Of a DNA stretch of 64,000 nt, positions 49,094 to 57,300 are shown piece after piece. This DNA comes from Stieleria marina (GTDB taxonomy: Bacteria > Planctomycetota > Planctomycetia > Pirellulales > Pirellulaceae), in assembly GCA_007741555.1 (NCBI GenBank), contig CP036526.1, forward strand, positions 3,906,001-3,970,000. Reading direction: 5' to 3'. A program made the translations under genes and the position numbers. The notes beneath the pieces are model-generated. The model worked only from the letters and a program-made list of their open reading frames with translations. It did no database searches and was not told the origin of the DNA. Each line of letters begins with the position of its first letter. The first letter of the stretch is position 1.

Positions 49094-49177
49094 CCATGCG
49101 TCTGCCCGAACCAACGCCTTGGTCCACTGGAGATGGCAATCACAATGGCGTTGCTGGGTCAACGCCGCCGTTAACCG
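49087..49177 (+). repeat. attC site 49
   Basis: Left core CGGGTAAC, right core GTTAACCG. Inner arms GCCCGAACCAACGCC / GGCGTTGCTGGGTC pair. Confidence 0.82.
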
Positions 49178-49186
49178 AGCGAATTG

Positions 49187-49607
49187 ATGCCGAATCCGTA
49201 CGATCCACCAACCGTAATCGCCAGACAAAAATGCGATCGTGATTGCGCGCGTGATGAATGCCTTTTGTGTCTTCATCACCAAAGCATTTGAAATGCGACG
49301 AACTCAATTAGGACCTACCGCTGCGAACAGTGCGACCAACCACTGGTGGTCGCGCTCCCGACGACTTGGTCACGACTACGCATTGTGTCTGGGCTTTTTG
49401 GTTGTGGCTGTGTATCTAACGGCCAAGTTCTGGTTTGGCGTGCTGCCCGCCACACGCGTGATTGGCATCTACTCCATTGCTTTAGTTGCATCCGGCTTCG
49501 TGCTACGATATCGCTTCGGATATCTAAATCCAACTCGAGCGCAGATTCGGTCCCGTCAGGAACTCAAGCCAACGACTCTTGCCGATTTGGAAAAAGGCGG
49601 CGGGTAA
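49187..49607 (+). pseudogene. Cassette 50: NPYDPP membrane protein, apparently frameshifted
   Basis: ATG 49187 starts MPNPYDPPTVIARQ, the usual planctomycete membrane-protein start, but this frame ends after 34 codons. Removing one base at the five-A run (about 49226) joins it to the frame that holds the membrane part (YALCLGFLVVAVYLTAKFWF, ATRVIGIYSIALVASGFVLR) and ends at 49607. If undisrupted, a GTG at 49239 gives a 122-residue protein. Confidence 0.5.
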
Positions 49608-49685
49608 CCTTTGCATTCACCGAAATACGGCATCGGGCTTTTGCAATTGGAGAATCTAATTGCCGTACATCAGTAATGTTATGGC
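49601..49685 (+). repeat. attC site 50
   Basis: Left core CGGGTAAC, right core GTTATGGC. Inner arms ACCGAAATACGGC / GCCGTACATCAGT pair in part; 85 bp. Confidence 0.75.
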
Positions 49686-50252
49686 ATGAAGCAAATGTCC
49701 GACGCAAAACGCAAGCTTGCCCTCGCTGCCTTGGTTGTCATTCTCGGTTTCTGCGTTGCACTGTTCGCATTCAATGAGGGTCAACTGTGGGCGTTTTGGT
49801 TGGTGACACTTGGATTCTTCCTTGGCGTTGCACTATCGCCTAAGCTAACAAATACGGCGATACTTATTTGCTCGATTGCCACTCTTAGCATTGCTGCAGC
49901 GTTGATATATCGTGGGTTGCCGATTCACTCGCTTCCGTGGGCCGGTGCGGATCGCGTCGAAATCGATAACTCAGATGACGACTCACGCATCCCCATAACT
50001 GATCCAGGCGAGATCGCCGCGCTCATGAAATACGGGGAATCGGGGCACCGGAGATCAATGCTGTTCTCGGGGTCAACACGGGTGATCTTCGTTACTCATG
50101 CACACACTACTACGACATACTATATTCACGGTGACTCCGTTGGCCCGTCTCCGGGCGGGTTTATGCAGACGGTTTTTGTGCCGAGCGTCCCAGGCCTATG
50201 GTCGCACTTGGATAGAATGATCAGTCGACACAAGCACGGAAACACGCAATAA
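49686..50252 (+). CDS. Cassette 51: membrane protein with soluble tail
   Basis: The 188-residue protein starts MKQMSDAKRKLALAALVVIL and has three to four helices in the first 75 residues (LWAFWLVTLGFFLGVAL, AILICSIATLSIAAALIY), then a soluble domain (DRVEIDNSDDDSRIPITDPG). The ATG lies 7 bp after the cassette border; TAA overlaps the left core of attC 51. No family recognised. Confidence 0.7.
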   Translation: MKQMSDAKRKLALAALVVILGFCVALFAFNEGQLWAFWLVTLGFFLGVALSPKLTNTAILICSIATLSIAAALIYRGLPIHSLPWAGADRVEIDNSDDDSRIPITDPGEIAALMKYGESGHRRSMLFSGSTRVIFVTHAHTTTTYYIHGDSVGPSPGGFMQTVFVPSVPGLWSHLDRMISRHKHGNTQ

Positions 50253-50342
50253 CCTTTGCACGCACCGGAGTGCGCCAGCCGGTTTTTACAAATTAGGCTT
50301 CCACCAGCAGTACTCGGTGATGGTCGACGCTACTGTTAACCG
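50246..50342 (+). repeat. attC site 51
   Basis: Left core GCAATAAC, right core GTTAACCG. Inner arms GCACCGGAGTGCGCC / CAGTACTCGGTG pair weakly. Confidence 0.7.
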
Positions 50343-50398
50343 AACAAAGTGCCCGCCTTCCCCAGCCAAATTTGATAACCAAATATTTCGCAAAGCAA

Positions 50399-50917
50399 AT
50401 GCCACAGTTCGTATGTCCTGAATGTTCATTCACGGAAACTATCGCCGACGCTTTGGGCGGCGAGACGCTTACCTGCCCGGATTGCGGCCACCTTTCCAAG
50501 CCCGTCGAAACAAACGTGCCAAGCGATACCGAATTTCTTGAACGCCATGCATCTAAGGTGATTGTTACGACGACTAACCATATCGAAGGATGTTTAGTCA
50601 CCGAGTACTTAGGGATTGAAAGCGTTGAGTTCGTAATCGGCACAGGAATTTTCTCGGAATTCACAACACAGATCGAGGACTTTTTTGGTGCACGATCAAG
50701 TGCATTTGAAGGAAAGCTACAGGCAGCCAAAAATCAGGCATTCAAAACATTGCGTTTGATCGCGGCTCAGAAGGGAGCGAATGCCGTAATTGGAATCGAT
50801 TTAGACTACGCCGAATTTTCCGGAAACAGGATCGCGTTGATGCTAAATGGAACACTCGTAAAAGTGGTCCGTCAAGCAAGCCAGGCGGAGTCAGTCGAAA
50901 TTCTTGGTAAAGGTTAA
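50399..50917 (+). CDS. Cassette 52: YbjQ-type (DUF74) protein with zinc ribbon
   Basis: From ATG 50399 the 172-residue protein has an N-terminal zinc ribbon (C6-PE-C9 and C26-PD-C29), then VIVTTTNHIEGCLVTEYLGI, RSSAFEGKLQAAKNQAFKTL and KGANAVIGIDLDYAEF, the conserved blocks of the YbjQ/heavy-metal-binding family that forms pentamers. Function of the family is uncertain. TAA overlaps the left core of attC 52. Confidence 0.85.
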   Translation: MPQFVCPECSFTETIADALGGETLTCPDCGHLSKPVETNVPSDTEFLERHASKVIVTTTNHIEGCLVTEYLGIESVEFVIGTGIFSEFTTQIEDFFGARSSAFEGKLQAAKNQAFKTLRLIAAQKGANAVIGIDLDYAEFSGNRIALMLNGTLVKVVRQASQAESVEILGKG

Positions 50918-51003
50918 CACTGGCATGCACCGGAGGAGGGCTCGCGTTATATTCCAAATGGCTGGGCTTACTCTACGTACGCAGTGGTCCCGGACGTTCG
51001 TCA
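50911..51003 (+). repeat. attC site 52 (degenerate)
   Basis: Left core AGGTTAAC (own start GTTAACCG, one mismatch), right core GTTCGTCA. The inner arms no longer pair well. Confidence 0.65.
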
Positions 51004-51038
51004 GATAAACTTTCAGCCAAAAGGCGATTGGAGCGACC

Positions 51039-51311
51039 ATGGCATCACCCAGTTTGCTTCCAAAACCGCTCGCTGCGTTTTGTCTTTGGTGCGCATGGAT
51101 TTGGATGACCATTTCCGCGTTCTTCTTCCTTGCATCCGTGATCCTCTTGTTCATCGTTGATGTGCGCTTCTTCTCAGCAGATTCGGCGGTCTCACCGAAC
51201 TCACCTTTGTCAGATAAACTGCTTTGGCTTACCGGAATTGCGATGTTGTTCGCTTTTGGCTTTTTACAAAGCTACCTATGCAAACGCGAACTGCGCAAAT
51301 CGAATCGTTAG
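51039..51311 (+). CDS. Cassette 53: small two-span membrane protein
   Basis: The 90-residue protein starts MASPSLLPKPLAAFCLWCAW, with helices at about 12-41 and 60-78 and a basic tail (CKRELRKSNR). No family recognised. Confidence 0.68.
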   Translation: MASPSLLPKPLAAFCLWCAWIWMTISAFFFLASVILLFIVDVRFFSADSAVSPNSPLSDKLLWLTGIAMLFAFGFLQSYLCKRELRKSNR

Positions 51312-51657
51312 ACTTCGGACACACTGGTATGCGATGCGTCTGGACACGGATACTGGCCGCAAGATGCAATGCTATACTGCTTGGTGACGATCTGCTGTGG
51401 TCAAGCTTGGACGTTCCAAACGACCGACGCACCATGCCGTGCCCCAAGCCAAGCATCGGGCGTTTTGACTCGAAACACACAATGCACCGCCCTGTAGCAC
51501 GTCGTACTTCATTTCTTAACGCCTTGAATTTGCGCACCGGAATGACTGTCACGAAAAACAATTCCCTGCACACAAAAGTTTGTCACACGGCAATCAAATA
51601 GCAACCGATTTGGTCATGCTCCGTGATAGACACCGTTGGTCTACCAAAAGTCGTCTG
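51312..51657. other. Degenerate attC halves without a gene
   Basis: Left-arm-like ACCATGCCGTGCCCCAAGCC lies at about 51431-51450 and right-arm-like GCTCCGTGATAGACACC with core GTTGGTCT at 51618-51642. About 150 bp separate them, so the site (53) seems interrupted or lost. No gene is seen. Confidence 0.4.
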
Positions 51658-52344
51658 ATGGCAAACCATCCCATTTTTGCACCGACGTTTCACGGTGACG
51701 TGTCCGCCGTCAAAAACATTCTCGACGATGACCCGACGCTGATTGCGGTACGTGACGCCAAGAATCTGACGCCGCTACATGTTGCCGCGAGTCGCGGGCA
51801 ATCCTCCGTTGCTCAACTTTTGATTGACTATGGTGCCGACGTTCAAGGACCAACCGAAGACGGCGAGTGGTCGCCACTCGTATTCGCTGCGTATCGCGGA
51901 CATTGTGACGTGGCCCGCGTGCTGATTGAGAACGGTGCCGGTGTGACAGCCCACGCTGGCAACCCGATTCACTATTCCGGACAACGCCAGCACAAAGACA
52001 TTTGCCGTCTACTGGTCGAGCACGGAGCGATCGACGATCTGCTTGACTCGGATGATTCCGAAGCTCTCAAACTGTTCCGTGCCGCGTACAGCTATGACTC
52101 GAATACCGTCAATGAGATCCTTACTCGCCACCCAGAGCTAGTTGACTGCAAAGACAGGCTCGGTCGAACGCCTCTCCATGAGGCTTGTGCCCATGGCGAC
52201 ACAAAAACAGTGCGAGCATTGCTACAATGTGGTGCTGATTTGACGATACGAAACAACAACGGAGAGACGCCTTCGGATCGCGCATCGTCACACAAACAGC
52301 GCGACGTAATGCGGATTCTTGAAAAACATAAATCCGCAAATTAG
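51658..52344 (+). CDS. Cassette 54: ankyrin-repeat protein
   Basis: The 228-residue protein has five to six ankyrin units: NLTPLHVAASRGQSSVAQLL, WSPLVFAAYRGHCDVARVLI, GNPIHYSGQRQHKDICRLLV, GRTPLHEACAHGDTKTVRAL and GETPSDRASSHKQRDVMRIL. It is soluble and a likely protein-interaction module. The start at 51658 places FAPTFHGDVSAVKNIL as first unit. The TAG stop overlaps the left core of site 54. Confidence 0.88.
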   Translation: MANHPIFAPTFHGDVSAVKNILDDDPTLIAVRDAKNLTPLHVAASRGQSSVAQLLIDYGADVQGPTEDGEWSPLVFAAYRGHCDVARVLIENGAGVTAHAGNPIHYSGQRQHKDICRLLVEHGAIDDLLDSDDSEALKLFRAAYSYDSNTVNEILTRHPELVDCKDRLGRTPLHEACAHGDTKTVRALLQCGADLTIRNNNGETPSDRASSHKQRDVMRILEKHKSAN

Positions 52345-52431
52345 CAATGGGCTGTGCACGAAGCCGCACTCATGCGTGCGAATTGGCAAGGAGATCTTCC
52401 GTTCTGGCTCGGAGACATATGCCGCTAAGCA
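52338..52431 (+). repeat. attC site 54 (core AGC/GCT)
   Basis: Left core AAATTAGC and right core GCTAAGCA: the triplets are AGC and GCT instead of AAC and GTT and still pair, as in site 24. Inner arms GCACGAAGCCGC / CGTTCTGGCTCGG are degenerate. Confidence 0.55.
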
Positions 52432-52768
52432 GTCGCTTTCCATGGAAAAAGAAATCGTGCAGCCACCTGAATGTTGTTGGGACAGCCTGCATGCCGTTCG
52501 AATAAAAGAGCATCACACTCGTTGCAAACACAAGACGGGCGTGCGTGACATTTGCATGCTCACGCCGCCCCAATGTCATAACCGAACCAGGTGTTGAACC
52601 GAAAACATTGCCCCAAGCCGCAGAGTCGGCGATCTAAAAGCCGCGAGCCCCTGGCCGCAGCTTCGTGATCGAAGCTGTGATCGGGATTGAACTTAATAAC
52701 TGCAATCTGCCTGGAATCCGTAGTCTCGGCTCCCGCCAAAACCGTCCGCCACAAGAGGCCTTGTCCCG
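52432..52768. other. No gene; possible attC remnant and a hairpin
   Basis: TCATAACCGAACCAGGTGTT near 52577-52596 resembles an attC left arm without a partner. A perfect 8-bp hairpin (CAGCTTCG-TGAT-CGAAGCTG) lies at 52658-52677. No coding region is supported. Confidence 0.4.
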
Positions 52769-53938
52769 ATGCTTCGCAACAACCAAGGGCAGCGATCAGC
52801 CCTAGCCATGCTTCCGCTGGTTTTCTTTCTTTCGGTTGCAAATGCACAAGACAATCGACAGGACGCGATTGAGCGGGTACTCGATGGCACAACAAGTGTT
52901 CGCTACATCGACAAGCCTCTTTCACGGGTGCTCGCTGACCTCGCAAAAAGGCACGCGATTTCAATTCGGATGGATGACCGAGTTGCGAAAGCAAACCCGA
53001 ATTCCCCGGGACTCGCTATCAGCATTGAATTAAGGGACGTATCCCTCCGAAGCGTTCTAAGACTGTTGCTGCGTGAGCACAATTTGGAATACGTCAACGA
53101 AGGCAACCGATTGCTTGTTACCACCAGCGAGCACGCTGAGAACTCTCATCAAGAGGAGCGCTATGCGATCCCGGAATCTGTCGCGAGCGATACGGATGGT
53201 TTCGCTGCGGCCATTCGCGAGACGCTTCTGATGAACGACTCATTGGGCACGGCCGAAATTATCGGCAGTGAACTGGTGGTGAGAGCTCCCCGCGCCGTGC
53301 GTGCCAAAATCAGCGATTTGGTCGCACAGTTTCAGCCCGCCAAAGATGCTGAAAAGACCGCAGCGCAGTTGGAGATCGATCAGATTCTCCAACAACCCGC
53401 CGACATGAACTTTGTGTTCACGCCACTTGCTGAAGCGATGCAGCAGATCTCGAGGTCTCATGGACTCAGGGTCATTATTGATCGCAAATCGCTTGAGCAG
53501 GCTGGAATCACTCCTGACGTACCGGTGACGTTTGAGTTGAAGGGCGTTGATTTGGGGCGGTCATTGCGTTTCCTGCTGAATACGTGCAATCTGTCGTACA
53601 TCGTCAAAGACCAGTGGGTTCAGGTTACGACCAAAGCGATCGTAGATGCACACCGCGAGTTGGTCGTTCACACTTTTCCCATTGCTGCGGAGCCACACAT
53701 GCCAAAACTTCGCGAGATGTTTCTGAAGCGGAAACCAATGGCGTTGACCGCAGGAGACAATCGAATTGTCACGTTTAAGAATCACTTTATCGTCTACGGA
53801 ACGCGGCCAATACAAAAAGCGGTGAAGCAATACGTTGATGCCCTGGCTGTGCGTTTCAACAAACGACCAGCGGTTCAGAATGCACAAAAGGATGTAAAGA
53901 AGGAAGAGAATCGTTTTGCAGATCCATTTGCCGGATGA
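52769..53938 (+). CDS. Secreted protein with two STN (secretin/TonB N-terminal-like) modules
   Basis: The 389-residue protein has a signal peptide (residues 1-27). Two similar modules follow: residues about 46-120 (KPLSRVLADLAKRHAISIRM, DVSLRSVLRLLLREHNLEYV, LLVTTS) and about 213-292 (TPLAEAMQQISRSHGLRVII, VDLGRSLRFLLNTCNLSYIV, WVQVTT). This L..VL..L....gl.Y....l.V pattern is the STN/N-domain fold of secretins and planctomycete DUF4974-like proteins. No secretin channel domain is present. It is probably a periplasmic protein, with no clear attC at its end. Confidence 0.75.
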   Translation: MLRNNQGQRSALAMLPLVFFLSVANAQDNRQDAIERVLDGTTSVRYIDKPLSRVLADLAKRHAISIRMDDRVAKANPNSPGLAISIELRDVSLRSVLRLLLREHNLEYVNEGNRLLVTTSEHAENSHQEERYAIPESVASDTDGFAAAIRETLLMNDSLGTAEIIGSELVVRAPRAVRAKISDLVAQFQPAKDAEKTAAQLEIDQILQQPADMNFVFTPLAEAMQQISRSHGLRVIIDRKSLEQAGITPDVPVTFELKGVDLGRSLRFLLNTCNLSYIVKDQWVQVTTKAIVDAHRELVVHTFPIAAEPHMPKLREMFLKRKPMALTAGDNRIVTFKNHFIVYGTRPIQKAVKQYVDALAVRFNKRPAVQNAQKDVKKEENRFADPFAG

Positions 53939-54445
53939 ATCTGCCGGGGATGTGGATTTACCTGCGAGTCCTTTTCTACAGGCACTTTGACTGCGACGAA
54001 ACCTGGACTGCCACCAACAGAAGCGAGCCTACAAAAAGGCCAAAAGCAAACTTGAGACGACGGTTGACGCGGCCGCATTGGGTGCAGAGACGGGCCCAAT
54101 CTGCCAGGCTCACCTGGCCAATCGTGCTATCGTTGCTTCGGTTTGCATCTGCCGCGACGCCGCCACGACATCCTTTCGGGTTTTGCCAGCCTGCGGTATC
54201 TGCCAAGAACGTTTGGCGTACTGGGGGCTCGATGTTATGATCGCCGTTCCCGGCAACTCCGCTGTAGAAATTGGTACGTTTGTATCGCTCCGGGACTTAC
54301 GTCCGCACTACTGGCTTCCCGAGTCCAGATGCCGACGACCGGTACTCAAAGACAAAGGCAACCTTTACATGCACCGGAGCTCTGCAGCAGTCACTTGTAA
54401 ATGGAACACCAACAGCGCAGTGAAGGTGCGTGTCATCCTACGTCC
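53939..54445. other. Mostly non-coding; degenerate attC at right end
   Basis: No + strand gene is supported. A minus-strand frame (53976-54206) is listed separately. GATCGCCGTTCCC at 54240-54250 looks like an attC right end. Confidence 0.35.
53976..54206 (-). CDS. Possible small membrane protein on the minus strand
   Basis: A 76-residue frame starts MADTAGWQNPKGCRGGVAAD and ends with a hydrophobic helix (LKFAFGLFVGSLLLVAVQVS). It would oppose the array direction. Codon choice is plausible, but nothing else supports it. Confidence 0.3.
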   Translation of the reverse strand: MADTAGWQNPKGCRGGVAADANRSNDSTIGQVSLADWARLCTQCGRVNRRLKFAFGLFVGSLLLVAVQVSSQSKCL

Positions 54446-54449
54446 ATGA
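54355..54449 (+). repeat. attC site 55 (degenerate)
   Basis: Left part AAGGCAACCTTTACATGCACC resembles sites 50 and 51, loop CACTTGTAAATGGAACACC is of the common type, and the right core is lost (GTCCATGA at 54442). Confidence 0.5.
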
Positions 54450-54943
54450 ACACCAATGCCCACGAAGCACCACCAGAGAATGCCGGCGTACGAATGCCCG
54501 TTATTCGCGCTGCGCTGGCTGGTTTCGCAGTTATCGGATTCTTGGCACTAGGATTTTTGTTCTTACAATCCATGAGGGCGCGTGACTGGCCGATTGCGAT
54601 ATCGACTGTGGTGGGCGCACTCTCGGTCATTCCTTGGGCGTCTTACCGATCAACTACTCGAGATTGTTTTGCAGGCACTGTGGCGTTGGCAGCCGGGGCA
54701 TTTTGTGGAATTGGCGCCGTCATTGTCTATCTGGGAATGTTTCATTACGAATGGTTTAGTGACGTCTTCGATCACAAAGGAATTGGCCCGATCGGAATGT
54801 TCTTGTTTGCGGCGTTAGGATTTAGCTTGGGTGCCTACGCCACCTTGCATACAATGATCAGGCTGTTGTTGCCAACCAGCGTGCGATGTTCGGACTTCTT
54901 GACGAGTTGTTTCAGTTCAACCTCCACGCGAAACGAAACATAG
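54446..54943 (+). CDS. Four-span membrane protein, hypothetical
   Basis: From ATG 54446: MNTNAHEAPPENAGVRMPVI, 165 residues with helices at about 22-41, 48-62, 75-96 and 111-135. No family recognised. Placed directly after degenerate site 55, so probably an old cassette gene. Confidence 0.68.
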   Translation: MNTNAHEAPPENAGVRMPVIRAALAGFAVIGFLALGFLFLQSMRARDWPIAISTVVGALSVIPWASYRSTTRDCFAGTVALAAGAFCGIGAVIVYLGMFHYEWFSDVFDHKGIGPIGMFLFAALGFSLGAYATLHTMIRLLLPTSVRCSDFLTSCFSSTSTRNET

Positions 54944-54947
54944 CCGG

Positions 54948-55019
54948 ACGATAACAGCCGAATCGCGTGTCTTGGAGTCAAGTTCACCTCGGCGAATAAA
55001 TGGTCTTTTCTATTCTGCG
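54948..55019 (+). repeat. attC site 56 (degenerate)
   Basis: Left core ACGATAAC and right ATTCTGCGACTGAA (GTT changed to ATT). The arms have decayed; 72 bp. Confidence 0.45.
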
Positions 55020-55091
55020 ACTGAAATCCAAACGTGCTTTTGTGGCGACAATCCGCACGACTGCAAGTCCTCAACGTGTCTTGAAAGAGTC

Positions 55092-55307
55092 ATGATAATG
55101 CAATCGATTTGGGGAATCGCAATGGTAATCGTTGGCCTCTCAATGGCCGTCGGTGGCTTCATGAAATCTGAGTTCATTGTGTATCGTGTTTTGGCAATGC
55201 GCTCGCGCCCGCTATGGGGCGACAATGTGCACATTTTCTACGTGATTTCGGGACTGATGGTCGCAGCGTTTGGCGTTTTGTTTTCCCTCGGCATTGTTGG
55301 CGGTTAA
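55092..55307 (+). CDS. Small two-span membrane protein
   Basis: ATG at 55092, or 55098 with GAAAGAG upstream, gives about 71 residues: MQSIWGIAMVIVGLSMAVGG, a basic loop, and FYVISGLMVAAFGVLFSLGI. No family recognised. Confidence 0.68.
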   Translation: MIMQSIWGIAMVIVGLSMAVGGFMKSEFIVYRVLAMRSRPLWGDNVHIFYVISGLMVAAFGVLFSLGIVGG

Positions 55308-55410
55308 CGATTAATGTCGCCTCGATAGTAAATGCTCAACCCCATGACGCGTTTCAGTGCTAGCTCAGTTCGCAAACCTGGATACCTGATACGACATGAC
55401 TGCGTTGAAT

Positions 55411-55490
55411 TGGCAAACCGAAGCCGACACACCGCGTGGTTTCGAATGCTTGATCGCTGGCTCTGGCTCCGTCGTCACCAACGTTCTCCC
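55411..55490 (+). repeat. attC site 57 (degenerate)
   Basis: Left core TGGCAAAC with ACCGAAGCCGACAC, right GGCTCTGGCTCCGTC and core GTTCTCCC. Arms partly pair. This is the last attC-like structure recognised. Confidence 0.45.
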
Positions 55491-55516
55491 TATCAACTTT
55501 ACTTTGTGGTCTCTTA

Positions 55517-55951
55517 ATGAACACGCGATGGATGCAATTCCGACTTCGTTCGATGCTGGTTTTGGTCGCGATCATTGCCGTCTCGATCGTCGCTCTACCG
55601 CCACTGCATGATTGGATCGTAAATCCTTCCTCCATTTCATTGTCAGGAGTCGCGACAACGTTCAACGAATCGAACAATGGCAGCAACGCACCAGCGAACA
55701 TTACCGCGGAGGAAATTGTCGCGTCCATCAAATCCCAGCTTCCAACACTTGTGGCAGCGGAGCGCGTAAAGCAGATAGTTAGGCGAATTGTCGATCGACA
55801 ACGGGTGCCTCCGAGCACAAAGATAGAACACACCTCAGTGGCGACTTCCGCAGCGACTGGGAAACGACCTAGTACCCTGAACTTGAGTTTTTACACAGGG
55901 CCGAAATCAGGATTCAGGCCATTCACGATTCCGATACGCAAAACGCACTGA
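55517..55951 (+). CDS. Membrane-anchored hypothetical protein
   Basis: The 144-residue protein starts MNTRWMQFRLRSMLVLVAII, the FxLRSxL anchor type, with one helix and an extracytoplasmic part (ITAEEIVASIKSQLPTLVAA, NLSFYTGPKSGFRPFTI). No family recognised. It is probably an old cassette gene behind site 57. Confidence 0.68.
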   Translation: MNTRWMQFRLRSMLVLVAIIAVSIVALPPLHDWIVNPSSISLSGVATTFNESNNGSNAPANITAEEIVASIKSQLPTLVAAERVKQIVRRIVDRQRVPPSTKIEHTSVATSAATGKRPSTLNLSFYTGPKSGFRPFTIPIRKTH

Positions 55952-56247
55952 GTGGATGGACCGCAGCCAGTGCCCTACTCATGGTCACCAACGCTGCAGA
56001 AGCAGGCGTCGGACCGAAGCAGAGTGTTGCCCAGGGGATTATCGACCGCCCGGATCGCTGGGCCGTCACGCTCACCAACTGAGCAGGCTTCGAGCAGTGC
56101 TTTTTTCGACTGGCCTGTTTCGTGGCGAACTGCACGTGTCCTTTCGCCTCCTGCCTTTTCGTTATGATAGGGCGACTGTCTGGCGACAAGCATTTGTTCT
56201 CGGCAAGAAAGACAGCTGTTTTCACACTACACTCCGAGGGATTTTCG
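55952..56247. other. Intergenic, nothing certain
   Basis: No gene recognised between the last cassette-like gene and the EF-hand gene. The right border of the array must lie near here. Confidence 0.35.
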
Positions 56248-56868
56248 ATGTCCACCAAACGAAACCGATTGCCCATCGCTCTGTGTGGTATGGCACTCAT
56301 TCTGATGAACTGCGTTGCCGCAGAGGCCCAGCAGCGTGAGGGGGACGCGGGCGACCGTCGCGTTCGACCGCAAATGCGAGATGGAGCACCCAACGCTACT
56401 GGCGGTCGTCGAGCTGGAGATGCACGCGCAGGCCGGCCTAACGAGCCAAGGGAGATATTGATGCGTTTGCCGGTCATCGCTGCGCTGGATACGGATCGAA
56501 ACGGAAGGATCTCCGCTCAAGAACTCGACAACGCGGTTGCGTCGCTGAAATTGCTCGACAAAAACGGAGATGGCGAGATCGACATGCGAGAGATGACCTC
56601 GCCTGGCACAAGGAACAACGAAAGTGCAACGACGATGATTGCTCGTCTGATGAGACGGGACAAAGATAGCGACGGTTTTTTGACCTACAAAGAGATGCCT
56701 GGATTGCTGGCCCGAATCGTCAAGCGAGATGACAAGAACGGGGACGGAAAGTTGTCGCGAGAGGAAGTCAAGGAATCCGTGCAAGCTCTTATCAGTAAGC
56801 GAGACGCAAAAGACAGCGACGATACCGCCAGTGGTAAGCGTCCCAAACAACCGCCACTCAAAGAATAG
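56248..56868 (+). CDS. Secreted EF-hand protein
   Basis: ATG 56248 with GAGG upstream gives 206 residues with a signal peptide (residues 1-28). An Arg/Gly/Asp-rich linker leads to four EF-hand calcium loops: D81TDRNGRISAQE92, D104KNGDGEIDMRE115, D138KDSDGFLTYKE149 and D162KNGDGKLSREE173, each with the DxDxDG and final Glu pattern. It is probably a calcium-binding exported protein of the type common in planctomycetes. Confidence 0.9.
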   Translation: MSTKRNRLPIALCGMALILMNCVAAEAQQREGDAGDRRVRPQMRDGAPNATGGRRAGDARAGRPNEPREILMRLPVIAALDTDRNGRISAQELDNAVASLKLLDKNGDGEIDMREMTSPGTRNNESATTMIARLMRRDKDSDGFLTYKEMPGLLARIVKRDDKNGDGKLSREEVKESVQALISKRDAKDSDDTASGKRPKQPPLKE

Positions 56869-57300
56869 AGCAACTACCTAGCAGTTCCTTCCATGCACTG
56901 CCAACCGAAGGGGGACAAAAGGGGACGGGGGTCTTTTCGACTTGCTTGAATCGGTTAGTTTTATTGGGCTTCAGCTCGTTCCTTGCTTTCGGACGAAACA
57001 AAGGTGTCAGGTACAATACTGTTCGGCACGAGATTTGCGCAGCGAATCACATCCTTGCCTGGCACGCAATTTGCGCACGCAGTCATCACCGCGGATGAGC
57101 CGCCATGATGACACTCGCAAGGCTGTTGGATGCCAAAAAGACTGCCGAAACGGCGCAAGCCGGTTGCCCAACACGATCAGCAACTTGAGCAGCAACTTGA
57201 GCAGGCGGCTTCCATCGCCTCAGGTTTGAACGGTTTTGATAGGTGGTCCGTACTCTGGAATAAGGAAAGGCAATTCGACGTCACTTGGGAGCCAACGCTG
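56869..57300. other. Intergenic with a solo transposase-end repeat
   Basis: 56924-56992 is a diverged copy of the left end of the REP-associated element at 58962-59030. Downstream, a GGTGTCAGGTAC motif and a tandem CAGCAACTTGAG lie before the peptidase gene. No gene. Confidence 0.6.
56924..56992 (+). repeat. Solo copy of the RAYT element left end
   Basis: Starts GACGGGGGTCTTTTCGACTT and stays similar to 58962-59030 for about 69 bp, including TGAATCGGTTAG and CCTTGCTTTCGG. No transposase gene follows here. Confidence 0.75.

Larger units (their letters stand above)
15350..52431 (+). mobile_element. Integron-type gene cassette array (more than 50 cassettes, no integrase in window)
   Basis: Small genes on the + strand alternate with roughly 90-nt hairpin sites of attC type. 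Cassette boundaries are at G^TT of each right core. In cassettes 1-23 the 8 bp at each cassette start and the left core at its end are perfect reverse complements, which identifies each as a former circle. Three cassettes are present twice with identity ending at the crossover. The hairpin loops are similar to one another, as in chromosomal integrons. Degenerate sites continue to about 55490, so the right border is unclear. Cassette numbers used below equal the number of the attC at their right end. Confidence 0.92.

Noticed and set aside
54240-54445. A separate 196-bp cassette between GTTCCC and site 55
   Set aside because: The start octamer GTTCCCGG has no complementary left core at the other end, so the border is not supported.
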